Shown here: positions 32,899 to 41,783 of the stretch, in pieces
Numbering within the stretch: position 1 is the first letter of the stretch
Layout: the number at the start of each line of letters is the position of its first letter
From: Bacillus swezeyi
GTDB taxonomy: Bacteria > Bacillota > Bacilli > Bacillales > Bacillaceae
NCBI RefSeq assembly: GCF_001969815.1
Contig: NZ_MRBK01000031.1
Location: forward strand, 24,701-88,700
Direction of reading: 5' to 3'
DNA: 64,000 nucleotides
Notes under the pieces: model-generated
Told to the model about the DNA's origin: nothing
Databases searched by the model: none
What the model saw: the letters and a program-made list of their open reading frames with translations, nothing else
Translations under genes and position numbers: made by a program

Positions 32899-34119
32899 TT
32901 AGCTTGGAGTCTGGCTTTTATGTCGGTTCGAAATATTTTTGGATTGTTCTGTTCCGGCAAAGAGAATAACCGGATAAGCAAGAAAAAGCAATCCCATAAT
33001 GAAAGCGATGATTCCCGTCCATTTAAAATGAGTCCAAAAAAACCCTCCGAATGAACCGGCCAGACTGGAGCCGAGATAATAGCTGAGCAAATAAAGAGAA
33101 GAGGCCTGAACGCGCTGTTCATTTGCCGATTGGCCAACCCAGAAGCTGGCGATCGAATGCGCTCCGAAAAATCCGAAGGTGAAAACAGCGATACCGGCTA
33201 TTTTCAGCAGGAGCTGGGGAAGTAGTGTAAGCAAGGCGCCTCCGGCCATAATGCCGATGGCGATTTTCAACATAAATGAGCTTCCTAAGCTGTCGGCTTT
33301 CTTTCCCATATAGACAGAACTGAACGTACCCGCCAAATAAACGATAAAGATCAGCCCGATGACCGTATGTGACAATTGATACGGCGGCTCCATCAATTGA
33401 AACCCGATGTAATTAAACAGCGTCACAAAACTGCCCATCAATAAAAAACCAAGAGAAATCATCAGCAGAAGCCGTTTATTTGCGAAAACCGCAGCATAGG
33501 CGAGGCACATCTTTTTCACATTGGTTTGTTTTTTCACAAAGCGCCGGGGCCGAGGGAGCAATAGCCAAAACAAACAGCTTAATAACAGAGATAGCGCACC
33601 GATGATTCCGAGCGCTTCCCTCCAACCGAAAAGGTCTGTCAAAAGGCCGGTTAAAAGCCTCCCGCTCATGCCTCCCAGGCTAGTGCCGCTAATGTACAGC
33701 CCCATCATTTTGCCGAGCCCTTTCGGATCAAATTCTTCACCGACATAAGTCATCGCAATGGCCGGCACCCCTGCCAGAACAAAGCCGAGCAGACCTCTCA
33801 TCGCAAGCAGTGCGGCAAAGCTTGGACTAAACGCTGTCAAGAGGCCGAGAATGGACGTTGCAAAAAGCGAAAAGGTCATGATTTTTTTTCTGCCGAATCC
33901 GTCCGACAATGCTGCCGCTGTAAGTAATGCAAATGCCAATATGCCCGTTGAAATGGATAATGTTAAACTTGCCGCCGCCGCTGATATGCCGAATTCCTCA
34001 GCAAACATCGGCATCAGAGGCTGTGTAGTATACAACGTCGCAAAAGTGACAAAACCGCTGATAAATAAAGCAATACTTGCTTTTTGATAATCCTTCGTAT
34101 GCGGCTGAATGTATTTCAT
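32899..34119 (-). CDS. MFS transporter, DHA1 family (YybF-like)
   Basis: A 406-residue 12-helix major facilitator. It has the N-terminal pair of helices (IALFISGFVTFATLYTTQPLM), the loop 2-3 motif A-like GFGRKKIM and the helix 5 GVPAIAMTYVGEE region. The pattern is that of drug or metabolite exporters; the substrate is unknown. ATG at 34119 is five bases from GAGGGACC; a longer frame from 34158 lacks a ribosome site. It is divergent from a LysR regulator, an arrangement like B. subtilis yybF-yybE, so control by that regulator is likely. Confidence 0.82.
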   Translation of the reverse strand: MKYIQPHTKDYQKASIALFISGFVTFATLYTTQPLMPMFAEEFGISAAAASLTLSISTGILAFALLTAAALSDGFGRKKIMTFSLFATSILGLLTAFSPSFAALLAMRGLLGFVLAGVPAIAMTYVGEEFDPKGLGKMMGLYISGTSLGGMSGRLLTGLLTDLFGWREALGIIGALSLLLSCLFWLLLPRPRRFVKKQTNVKKMCLAYAAVFANKRLLLMISLGFLLMGSFVTLFNYIGFQLMEPPYQLSHTVIGLIFIVYLAGTFSSVYMGKKADSLGSSFMLKIAIGIMAGGALLTLLPQLLLKIAGIAVFTFGFFGAHSIASFWVGQSANEQRVQASSLYLLSYYLGSSLAGSFGGFFWTHFKWTGIIAFIMGLLFLAYPVILFAGTEQSKNISNRHKSQTPS

Positions 34120-34240
34120 GGTGGTCCCTCTTTTCGTCAGTGCTGATCTATGATCCATCCTACGCTTTCAATTGTAATGTGTCTAATTTATAATAATTAT
34201 GATTATCATGCGTTTCAGTTATGAAAGAAGGGGTGGGACA

Positions 34241-35131
34241 GTGGAGCTCTATCAAATCGACAATTTTATTGCCGTAAGCAAACATCGGCATTTTACAAAA
34301 GCCGCATTGGAACAAAACATTTCCCAGCCGGCCTTGAGTCGATCCATCAAGAAACTTGAGGAAGAACTGGGCGTTCCTTTATTGATGAGAAAAACGAAAT
34401 CTGTCCGGCTGACAAAGTATGGCGAGTTGTTTCTCATCAAAGCAAAGCAAGCGCGCCTTGCACTTGATGAAGGTGTTCAGCGGGTCAGACAAAGTGCAGA
34501 TCCCGATTGCGGCGACATTTCCGTGTCTTTTTTGCATACGCTCGGATCGCGGCTGATGCCGCAGATCATAGCCGAATTTAAACAGCAGTATCCGCAGGTT
34601 GCTTTCCGACTTTATCAGGCTGCGAATGAGCCGCTTCAGCACATGGTGGAGACGGGAGAAGCCGATATGTGCCTGAGTTCTCCGCCGCTGCCGAACGAAC
34701 TGCTTGATTGGACGGTCTTGGATAAAGAACCGCTTTATTTGGTGCTGCCCGCCGATCATCCGCTCGCAGGCCGGAAAGAAATCGCGATCAAAACAATAGC
34801 GGATGAAGATTTTGTCGGTTTTAAGCCCGGATATGGGCTTCGCTATGTTTTTGATCAAATGTGCCGGGACTTGAATATCAATCCGAAACTTGCGTTTGAA
34901 GGGGAAGAGGTTTCGACGATTTTGGGGCTTGTATCAGCGGGACTCGGGGCCGCAATTTTGCCGAAAACGGCGGAGCATGTCCATTCTCCTGTCGCATTTT
35001 GTCGCGTATCGGATTACAAATGCGAACGGACGATAGCCCTCGCCGTCTTAAAAGACCAATATTTATCGCCTGCGTCTTCCAACTTTAAACAGTTTGTTAT
35101 CGAATATTACCGGCGGAAGCAGAAGGTCTGA
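34241..35131 (+). CDS. LysR-family transcriptional regulator (YybE-like)
   Basis: A 296-residue LysR protein: the N-terminal winged helix ELYQIDNFIAVSKHRHFTKA with AALEQNISQPALSRSIKKLE, then a periplasmic-binding-fold effector domain (ISVSFLHTLGSRLMPQIIAEF). GTG at 34241 follows AAGGGGTGGGA. It is divergent from the MFS gene with about 120 bases between starts, which should contain the shared operator. The inducer is unknown. Confidence 0.88.
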   Translation: MELYQIDNFIAVSKHRHFTKAALEQNISQPALSRSIKKLEEELGVPLLMRKTKSVRLTKYGELFLIKAKQARLALDEGVQRVRQSADPDCGDISVSFLHTLGSRLMPQIIAEFKQQYPQVAFRLYQAANEPLQHMVETGEADMCLSSPPLPNELLDWTVLDKEPLYLVLPADHPLAGRKEIAIKTIADEDFVGFKPGYGLRYVFDQMCRDLNINPKLAFEGEEVSTILGLVSAGLGAAILPKTAEHVHSPVAFCRVSDYKCERTIALAVLKDQYLSPASSNFKQFVIEYYRRKQKV

Positions 35132-35181
35132 GCAGTCAGCGGTAAAATAAAAACTTCCCATTGGAATGAATATCGTGTATA

Positions 35182-35204
35182 TTGATAATGATAATCGTTA
35201 TCAA
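35182..35204. promoter_or_regulatory. Fur box
   Basis: TTGATAATGATAA followed by TCGTTATCAA forms the classic inverted Fur operator (TGATAATNATTATCA type) 14 bases before the ATG of a siderophore-binding lipoprotein. It predicts iron repression. Confidence 0.9.
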
Positions 35205-35217
35205 TGGGAGGTTTGTT

Positions 35218-36180
35218 ATGTATCGGAAGTATGATTTTGCTGTATTTGCTCTTTTGCTCGCTTTTGCCGTTTTTCTTTCAGCATGCCAAAGCAAGACTCA
35301 AACAGAAGCCTCAGGGAAAAACGCGGAAGAAACAAGAGTGGTGGAAACGGTCAACGGGGATATTACAGTACCCGCGAAACCGAAGCGGGTCGTTACGGTA
35401 GGGTATGCGGCAACAGTGCTGGCATTTGGAATCAAGCCGCTTGGAGAAACGGGAAAATACCTTAAAAGCCCCTATATTAAAGATCAAGTATCCGGTGTTA
35501 AAAATATCGGAGCAAAAGACGGCGTTTCCGTGTCTGTGGAAAAAATTCTTGAGCTTAAACCCGATTTGATCGTGTCGATGAACAACGATTCAAAAGTCTA
35601 TGAAAAACTGTCAAAAATCGCTCCGACCGTCGTCTATCCGTTCGGCACATTTAAAGATGCCCGCGAAGAAATGAAAACATTCGGTGAACTGCTCGGCAAA
35701 GAAAAAGAAGCTGAAGAGTGGATGAAAACGTTCAATCAAAAAATGGAAGCAGCCCGTGCGAAAATCAAAAACGCAGCTGTTCAAGATGAGACATTTTCTT
35801 TAATCGGCGCCTATGCAAAATCGCTGTATGTCTATGGCGCTTACGGGTATCGGGGAGGAGAAGCCATCTATAGACAGCTCGGGCTGACACCGCCTGATTC
35901 GGTCAAAAAGGATGCCATTGAGGCGGCAGACGGATACAAGGTCATTTCCTTCGAAGTCCTCCCGAAATATGCCGGAGACTACATATTTGTCGATGAATCC
36001 TACAACGGCACCCTTGATCAGGACAATCCAGTCTGGAAGTCGCTTGACGCGGTGAAAAAAGGCCGGGTATTTTTCCTTGACCCTGACAGGTTCTGGCCCT
36101 ATGATCCAAACGCCGTTCAAGCACAGGCCGAAGAAATTGCGGACATGATTGTGAAGCAAAAAAAGCAGGCTGAAAAGTAG
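35218..36180 (+). CDS. Iron(III)-siderophore ABC transporter substrate-binding lipoprotein
   Basis: A 320-residue lipoprotein with a hydrophobic signal and lipobox FLSAC (Cys23), then a class III periplasmic-binding fold with the Fec/FhuD pattern: PKRVVTVGYAATVLAFGIKP, KILELKPDLIVSMN and KGRVFFLDPDRFWPYDPNA. ATG at 35218 follows GGGAGG, directly after a Fur box. No permease or ATPase gene is adjacent, so it must share a transporter encoded elsewhere, as several Bacillus siderophore-binding proteins do. The cognate siderophore cannot be told from sequence. Confidence 0.9.
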   Translation: MYRKYDFAVFALLLAFAVFLSACQSKTQTEASGKNAEETRVVETVNGDITVPAKPKRVVTVGYAATVLAFGIKPLGETGKYLKSPYIKDQVSGVKNIGAKDGVSVSVEKILELKPDLIVSMNNDSKVYEKLSKIAPTVVYPFGTFKDAREEMKTFGELLGKEKEAEEWMKTFNQKMEAARAKIKNAAVQDETFSLIGAYAKSLYVYGAYGYRGGEAIYRQLGLTPPDSVKKDAIEAADGYKVISFEVLPKYAGDYIFVDESYNGTLDQDNPVWKSLDAVKKGRVFFLDPDRFWPYDPNAVQAQAEEIADMIVKQKKQAEK

Positions 36181-36182
36181 CT

Positions 36183-36232
36183 TAAAAAACAGCGGGAAAT
36201 CAGCATCTCACACGTTGGCTTCCCGCTGCAAC
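36183..36232 (-). terminator. Terminator of the bicupin gene
   Basis: Read on the minus strand, CAGCGGGAA and TTCCCGCTG pair and are followed by six T. On the plus strand the following T run is weaker, though it may also serve the binding-protein gene. Confidence 0.7.
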
Positions 36233-36238
36233 CTTTCC

Positions 36239-37195
36239 TCACCTTTTTCCCCCGTAATGCTGAAATTGAATATCCAATGTGCGAAGGTAGGTTTGCAGGC
36301 CTGCATCTTGAATCGGAATAATGTATGCCGGTTCATCTGATTCATTATGATGAGAATGCCACAGCCCAGGCGGAGTTATAAAGGCTTTTCCGGTCACCCA
36401 GTCCACTCTTATGGGGTCAATGATTTCCTTTGTGACAGGATCGATTTGGGTTCCGACCAGTGTGTACGTACCGGGAGCGGCATAGGCGACAAAGTCAAGA
36501 GCCACCGATTTATGGCTGTGAGGCGCTTGATTGGAGCCGGGCGGAACGATCCCGAACATCGCCCATAAAACATGGGTGATCGTCAACGTTTGATCGAATG
36601 TATCGTTGTTTAATAGAACGGAAATCCGGTTTCGTAAATGGGCGTCAGGGGAATCGGCCGCTTCAGCTAATTTGGCTTTTGCCTGTTCAGCGGTGTAGAG
36701 CGTTGGTTTGAAGCGTGCTTCTGCAGGTCTCACTCCTAAATAATGAAGGAGCGGTGAATCGGTAATATAATAGATTGCCGCATCTTCTGTTGCGGTATGC
36801 CGGCTGCTTGAGCCTGCCGGCAAGGTTAAAAAATCTCCTTCTTTCCAGTCAATCGCTTCTCCGTTCACTTCAGTCCTCCCCGCACCTCCAATGATGTAAT
36901 ATAATTCGCTTGTCGCATGGGGTTCAGTATTGACCGTCTCACCCGAACGAATCTTGATGAAATGGGCGAGGAGGGAAGGGCTTGACGCAGGATAATCTGT
37001 TTTGAGCTCCTTGGAGATGTCCAATGGGATGATCCTCGTTTCGCCGGACTGGTATAATTCAGGACCGAATTCCTTTACAGGCACCTGACTGATTATTCCG
37101 CTTCCAATCGGGTCAGAGGCAGTGGTATACTCGAAAAAACGGGCATGTTTCGTCAAATGCTCGGCTCTGGTTTCAAATTGAGGATAAGTTGACAT
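36239..37195 (-). CDS. Bicupin-domain protein
   Basis: A 318-residue soluble protein with two cupin folds. The N-terminal one (about 80-145) contains TEPHATSELYYIIGGAGRTEVNG with GDFLTLPAGSSSRHTA; the C-terminal one (about 205-290) contains GSNQAPHSHKSVALDFVAY and PPGLWHSHHNE, with histidines placed to bind metal. Gentisate dioxygenase-like or quercetinase-like bicupins are possible relatives, but the substrate cannot be assigned. ATG at 37195 follows AGGAGG at seven bases. It is divergent from a HemD-like gene. Confidence 0.75.
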   Translation of the reverse strand: MSTYPQFETRAEHLTKHARFFEYTTASDPIGSGIISQVPVKEFGPELYQSGETRIIPLDISKELKTDYPASSPSLLAHFIKIRSGETVNTEPHATSELYYIIGGAGRTEVNGEAIDWKEGDFLTLPAGSSSRHTATEDAAIYYITDSPLLHYLGVRPAEARFKPTLYTAEQAKAKLAEAADSPDAHLRNRISVLLNNDTFDQTLTITHVLWAMFGIVPPGSNQAPHSHKSVALDFVAYAAPGTYTLVGTQIDPVTKEIIDPIRVDWVTGKAFITPPGLWHSHHNESDEPAYIIPIQDAGLQTYLRTLDIQFQHYGGKR

Positions 37196-37299
37196 GAAAA
37201 AACCTCCTGTTATTTTTTGATAATTCAATCATATCTCATTTGGAAGATGTTAGTAAACTCCTGTGTGGAAATAAAACGATACAGAAAGAGGGATTGTCT

Positions 37300-38133
37300 G
37301 TGGGAAAAGGATTGAACGGCAAGCGAATTGCCATCGGCGCATCTCGAAAAACTGAGGAAATGAGCACACTCATCAAAAAGCAAGGCGGAATCCCCGTCGT
37401 CCGCTCCCTCCAGGGAACCGTATTTTTGGCAGACAAAAAAGTCGGGCCTGATTTGCAGGCTTTTGTTGAAACAGGAGCCGACTGGGTGATTTTTACAACT
37501 GGCATCGGAACGGAGACACTTGTCAGCCTGGCCGAGAAACTCGGTATCGGCGAGCGTTTTCTTAAGGTGATCCGCCAGGCGAAAGCGGCATCAAGAGGAT
37601 ACAAAACCATTTCTGCTTTAAAGAAGTTTGGCATCACACCGATTGCGGCGGATGAAGACGGCACGACGAAGGGGCTGATCGAATCGCTTGCATCCCATGA
37701 TTTTGCCGGAAAACGGGTCATGGTCCAGCTCCACGGCGAAAACGCACCATCATTGCTGACATTTTTGGAAGAGAAGGGCGCATCTGTATTCCCGCTTCTT
37801 CCATATCAGCATGTCGCGCCAGATCAAGAAACCGTCGCTTTATTGTGTGAGGAGCTGCTCAATCATGAAGTTGATGCGGTCTGCTTCACAACGGCCGTTC
37901 AAGTCCGCTCGCTTTTCAAGTTCGCGAGGGAAAAAGGATATGGAGAAAAAATTGTCCAATCCTTTCAGGATCATGTGTTGGCAGCTGCTGTCGGAAAAGT
38001 GACGGCAGAGGCATTAAAAGAAGAAGGAGTGAAGCGGCTGCTCGCTCCTGAACTTGAGCGGATGGGCGCGATGATTGTTGAGCTGGCCCGGCATTATGAA
38101 GCGGAAAAGGATCTGAGCGGGAAGGAAGTTTAG
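37300..38133 (+). CDS. HemD-like uroporphyrinogen-III synthase family protein
   Basis: A 277-residue protein with the two-lobed HemD fold pattern: GKRIAIGASRKTEEMSTLIKKQGG at the start, GADWVIFTTGIGTETL, and LVAAVGKVTAEAL-type segment (VLAAAVGKVTAEALKEEGV) near the end. The enzyme closes hydroxymethylbilane to uroporphyrinogen III, but here it lies outside the hem operon, so it may be a second copy with another role. GTG at 37300 follows AGAGGGATTG; an in-frame TTG at 37240 lacks a good ribosome site. Divergent from the bicupin. Confidence 0.78.
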   Translation: MGKGLNGKRIAIGASRKTEEMSTLIKKQGGIPVVRSLQGTVFLADKKVGPDLQAFVETGADWVIFTTGIGTETLVSLAEKLGIGERFLKVIRQAKAASRGYKTISALKKFGITPIAADEDGTTKGLIESLASHDFAGKRVMVQLHGENAPSLLTFLEEKGASVFPLLPYQHVAPDQETVALLCEELLNHEVDAVCFTTAVQVRSLFKFAREKGYGEKIVQSFQDHVLAAAVGKVTAEALKEEGVKRLLAPELERMGAMIVELARHYEAEKDLSGKEV

Positions 38134-38168
38134 CGCTTTATCATACGGTGCTGCTCGTCAAAGACCGT

Positions 38169-38351
38169 TTAAAAAAGCCCTCTTGCCAGGGCTTTTTTTA
38201 GTTTAATAGAACCTAAGTTTTGATGAAGAATAGCTTGGATATTTTCCATTTCAAAATCGCATAAAATCAACTTCCGTAAATTTACCCAATCGGCTGCGGG
38301 GACTAAAAGATTGTATTCATTTCGCCAAGTTTTCCATGGGCTAAAACATTA
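38169..38351 (-). pseudogene. Open C-terminal fragment downstream of the S51 peptidase gene
   Basis: On the minus strand a 60-codon frame without a start reads SPWKTWRNEYNLLVPAADWV, then NLRKLILCDFEMENIQAILH, and ends ALARGLF at TAA (38169-38171). It looks like a real protein tail, but I do not know the family. It ends against the terminator at 38171-38199. Confidence 0.4.
38171..38199. terminator. Bidirectional terminator after the HemD-like gene
   Basis: AAAAAAGCCCT, loop CTTGCC, AGGGCTTTTTTT. Works on both strands. Confidence 0.85.
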
Positions 38352-38364
38352 GGGTTTCCCTTGT

Positions 38365-39030
38365 TTATATAAAATGATTCTCATGGACAACGGATTTGTT
38401 TACATCACTAAATACATAGGCGGGCCTGACTCCGATTACCTGCATCTCTTGACCGTTGACGGCAATTCCTGTTTCTTCAGGCAAAGCAATCACCGGAGTT
38501 TGAAAGGTTGTCATAAATCTTTTAATCAACGTGTCATGTTCCTGTTTGTAGTGGCACCAAATCGAGTATTCTTCTGTCAGCTTTAATCCGCTGAAATGGT
38601 TTAATCCAGCATTGTTGCAATCCATATGGGAACACGTCATGATGTTTTTGCCCAAAATGATGGCGCCTGCGCTTCCGCCATAGATGATGCCGTCTTTTTC
38701 TGCATAGCTTTTTAAAATATCGATAATATGACAATCCATCAAACTTTTAAGTAAATGGAATGTGTTTCCTCCTCCGATATAAACAGCAGAAAAAGCATCT
38801 AAATCTTGTATACTCTTGTTTCTAACATTCGTCCACATTGTGATGTTTTCTATGCCCAGCGGCTTCAACATTTTGTTGATCCACTCGAAGCAACTGTCAA
38901 ATCGTGAGGCATCCATGGCAATAGGAATATATAATAAAGGCTTATTTTGATCGATTTCTTCTGCAAAACGCCGATCCAATGCTTGCGTCTGATCTGCATC
39001 TCCGCCTCCGGAAAGAAACAATTTTCCCAT
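38365..39030 (-). CDS. Peptidase S51-family protein (dipeptidase E/cyanophycinase-like, YgaJ-like)
   Basis: A 221-residue serine peptidase of family S51. It starts MGKLFLSGGGDADQTQALDR; the nucleophile elbow IIYGGSAGAIILG holds the catalytic serine, and FHLLKSLMD follows IGGGNTFHLL. Family members cleave N-terminal Asp dipeptides or cyanophycin; the Bacillus YgaJ group is uncharacterised. ATG at 39030 follows TGGAGG at six bases, which rules out the longer frame from 39114 that overlaps the HxlR gene. Confidence 0.78.
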   Translation of the reverse strand: MGKLFLSGGGDADQTQALDRRFAEEIDQNKPLLYIPIAMDASRFDSCFEWINKMLKPLGIENITMWTNVRNKSIQDLDAFSAVYIGGGNTFHLLKSLMDCHIIDILKSYAEKDGIIYGGSAGAIILGKNIMTCSHMDCNNAGLNHFSGLKLTEEYSIWCHYKQEHDTLIKRFMTTFQTPVIALPEETGIAVNGQEMQVIGVRPAYVFSDVNKSVVHENHFI

Positions 39031-39106
39031 AAAAAACCTCCAGCCCTTTGCTGTTTTAAAAAAGCGATCTGCCAATCGTTTGACGAACTGCTGTTTGATC
39101 GTAACC

Positions 39107-39490
39107 TCATTCATGATCCTGCTTCAATTTATCATTCAGGACACTGTCCTCCAACACAGCAAATTTATCTCCGTATACTTTTGTAATATGTTTTTCACCC
39201 CAGGCGCAAAGCGAGTCCAATATGCCCTGCAGCGTCCATCCGTATTCGCTGAGTTCATATTCCACTTTTGGAGGAACCTGCTGGTAGACAATCCGGTTGA
39301 TGACACCGTCTTCTTCCAGTTCACGCAGCTGCTGGGTCAGCATTTTTTGCGTGATGTTGGGCATCAGACGCTTCAATTCGCTCGTGCGTTTTTTTCCGTG
39401 TGTCAGATGGCAAAGGATCACGCATTTCCATTTTCCGCCGATTACTTCCAATGTTGCTTCAACTGATATATTATATTTTTTCTGCTTCAT
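39107..39490 (-). CDS. HxlR-family transcriptional regulator
   Basis: A 127-residue winged-helix protein of the HxlR/YodB type: VEATLEVIGGKWKCVILCHLTHGKKRTSELKRLMPNITQKMLTQQLREL. HxlR members often sense electrophiles or thiol stress via an N-terminal cysteine; here the Cys in WKCVILCH is at the typical position. ATG at 39490 follows AGGAGGATCAAC. It is divergent from an MFS exporter gene, its likely target, with an inverted repeat between them. Confidence 0.88.
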   Translation of the reverse strand: MKQKKYNISVEATLEVIGGKWKCVILCHLTHGKKRTSELKRLMPNITQKMLTQQLRELEEDGVINRIVYQQVPPKVEYELSEYGWTLQGILDSLCAWGEKHITKVYGDKFAVLEDSVLNDKLKQDHE

Positions 39491-39512
39491 GTTGATCCTC
39501 CTATAGGCACTG

Positions 39513-39548
39513 AAAAGTACCTATCATACTAAAAAGTGCGTACTTTTT
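39513..39548. promoter_or_regulatory. Putative HxlR operator between divergent genes
   Basis: AAAAAGT-GCGT-ACTTTTT (39531-39548) is a perfect dyad, and a related ACTGAAAAGTACC lies at 39510-39522. Their place between the HxlR gene and the MFS gene suggests control of both. Confidence 0.55.
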
Positions 39549-39624
39549 TTTATTGCTGATATGCACCATAATATCATTTGCCAGCGATGATTTGCTATAC
39601 CCTGCAATCAAAAGGAGGAGAAAG

Positions 39625-40863
39625 ATGGCTTCTATTCATCATAAAAAACGCAGTGTATTCGCGCTTTTAGCCCTCGCTGTCAGCGCATTTGCCATCGGTA
39701 CGACAGAATTTATCAGTGTTGGTCTTCTGCCGCTGATCGCCGATGACTTGCATATTTCCGTAACGACAGCCGGGCTGACCGTTTCTTTATATGCTTTGGG
39801 CGTCACGTTTGGAGCGCCCGTTTTAACGTCTGTGACATCGCGGATGTCGCGAAAAACTTTACTGCTATTGATCATGGTCATTTTTATGATCGGAAACGGG
39901 ATCGCCGCCTGTGCCGGGAGCATCGGCGTATTGTTGGCAGCTCGCGTGCTTTCAGCATTTTCGCATGGTGTATTTATGTCGATCGGATCGACGATTGCAG
40001 CAAGTCTAGTGCCGGAAAATAAGCGAGCCGGGGCGATTTCGATTATGTTTATCGGACTTACGGTGGCGACGATTACTGGCGTTCCGATCGGTACCTACAT
40101 CGGTCAGCAATTCGGCTGGAGGTCGGCCTTTATTGCAATCGTTGCTGTCGGCGTGATTGCGTTCTTCGCCAACAGCATCCTTGTGCCGGCCGATTTGACA
40201 AAAGGCGCCCGGACGACTTTCCGCAGCCAATTCCAGCTTGTGACCAACGGCCGTTTGCTGCTTTTATTCATCATTACGGCTTTGGGATATGGAGGCACAT
40301 TTGTTGTCTTCACTTATTTATCCCCGCTCCTTCAGCATGTAACAGGATTGAAAGAAGAAGCCGTTGCCATCATTCTGCTCGTGTACGGAGCTGCGATTGC
40401 GCTCGGAAATATCATTGGCGGAAAGGCCGCAAACCAAAAGCCGCTCGACGCACTGTTTTATATGTTTATGGCCCAGGCGGTAGTGCTTTTCATATTATCA
40501 GTGGCTGCTCCGTTTAAAACAGCCGGCCTGATCACAATCATTTTAATGGGATTTTTAGCTTTTATGAATGTCCCTGGGCTGCAAGTCTACGTCGTCATGC
40601 TGGCTGAACGGTTTGTTCCGGGAGCGGTCGATGTCGCATCGGCTGTCAATATTGCCGCATTTAACGCAGGCATTGCCATCGGCTCTTATGTAGGAGGCAT
40701 CATCACAGAGTCGATCGGACTGATCCACACGCCATGGGCCGGGGCGTTAATGGTGCTCGGTGCTGTCGTGCTGACAGGCTGGAGCAGGATGCTTGAACGA
40801 AAAGATCAACAGCATGGTCAAATTTTGACAACATCCATTGCCAAGGATGGAGACTGCGCATAA
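39625..40863 (+). CDS. MFS efflux transporter, DHA1 family (YdhP/arabinose-efflux-like)
   Basis: A 412-residue 12-helix transporter. It has AFAIGTTEFISVGLLPLIADDL in helix 1, the loop motif TSRMSRKTLLLL, and helix 5 signature GLTVATITGVPIGTYIGQQFGWR, which are typical of the DHA1 drug/sugar efflux group. ATG at 39625 follows AAAGGAGGAGAAAG. Divergent from the HxlR gene and followed 28 bases later by a broken aldo-keto reductase gene, so the pair may have formed a detoxification operon. Confidence 0.86.
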   Translation: MASIHHKKRSVFALLALAVSAFAIGTTEFISVGLLPLIADDLHISVTTAGLTVSLYALGVTFGAPVLTSVTSRMSRKTLLLLIMVIFMIGNGIAACAGSIGVLLAARVLSAFSHGVFMSIGSTIAASLVPENKRAGAISIMFIGLTVATITGVPIGTYIGQQFGWRSAFIAIVAVGVIAFFANSILVPADLTKGARTTFRSQFQLVTNGRLLLLFIITALGYGGTFVVFTYLSPLLQHVTGLKEEAVAIILLVYGAAIALGNIIGGKAANQKPLDALFYMFMAQAVVLFILSVAAPFKTAGLITIILMGFLAFMNVPGLQVYVVMLAERFVPGAVDVASAVNIAAFNAGIAIGSYVGGIITESIGLIHTPWAGALMVLGAVVLTGWSRMLERKDQQHGQILTTSIAKDGDCA

Positions 40864-40891
40864 TCATAGAAAATGAATAAGGAGGTCAATA

Positions 40892-41741
40892 ATGACTGCG
40901 AACAATTTACAAGATCGAACAACATTGCATAATGGTATGGACATGCCCTGGTTTGGACTGGGCGTGTTTAAAGTAGAAGAAGGGCCTGAGTGAGCTTGTT
41001 CAAGCGGTAAAAACGGCTATTACCCACGGCTACCGCAGCATTGATACGGCTGCAATCTACGGAAATGAAGAAGGAGTCGGACGGGGAATCCGTGAAGGAA
41101 TCGAGGAAACCGGCATTTCAAGAGAAGATGTATTTGTCACATCAAAGGTCTGGAATGATGATTTAGGCTATGACTCTACTATCGACGCCTATGAGGCGAG
41201 CCTTAAAAAATTGGGCCTTGATGCCCTGGATTTGTATCTGATCCATTGGCCTGTCGAAGGGCGGTATAAAGAGGCGTGGCGAGCGCTTGAAACCCTTTAT
41301 AAAACAGGGCGTGTGAAAGCGATCGGAGTAAGCAATTTTCACATTCACCATCTCGAAGATTTGATGAAGGATGCGGAAATCAAACCGATGATCAATCAAG
41401 TAGAGTATCATCCGCGCCTGACGCAGAAAGAACTTCATTTATTTTGCCGCTCTCACGGCATTCAGCTGGAAGCATGGTCTCCGTTGATGCAGGGCCAGCT
41501 GCTCGATCATCCGCTTCTGAAGGAAATCGCCAAAAAGCACGGCAAAACCGCTGCCCAAGTCATTTTGCGCTGGGACTTGCAAAACGGCGTCATCGCAATT
41601 CCAAAATCGACAAAAGCGCAGCGGATCGCGGAAAACGCCGATATATTCGGCTTTGAACTGACGGCGGAGGAAATGATTCAAATTGCCGGATTGAATGAAA
41701 ACACCCGTGTCGGCCCTGATCCTGACAACTTTGATTTTTAA
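40892..41741 (+). pseudogene. Aldo/keto reductase (YvgN-like), frameshifted
   Basis: Frame 1 starts at ATG 40892 behind AAGGAGGTC and reads a YvgN-like N-terminus (HNGMDMPWFGLGVFKVEEG), then stops at TGA 40991-40993. The frame resumes at 40992 with ELVQAVKTAITHGYRSIDTA and continues to TAA at 41741. A tandem TGAGTGAG at 40987-40994 explains the break as a 4-base duplication; removing one TGAG restores an approximately 280-residue enzyme with Asp, Tyr, Lys and His catalytic residues (SIDTAAIYGNE, TSKVWND, YLIHWP). The last two-thirds could still be translated from an internal start but would lack the N-terminal strand and Asp-Tyr pair. Confidence 0.88.
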
Positions 41742-41746
41742 AATGA

Positions 41747-41780
41747 GACACCGTTCGAAGTTTCGAACGGTGTTTGTTTT
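41747..41780. terminator. Bidirectional terminator
   Basis: GACACCGTTCGAA pairs with TTCGAACGGTGTT, followed by TGTTTT; separates the reductase remnant from adaB. Confidence 0.88.
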
Positions 41781-41783
41781 AGG

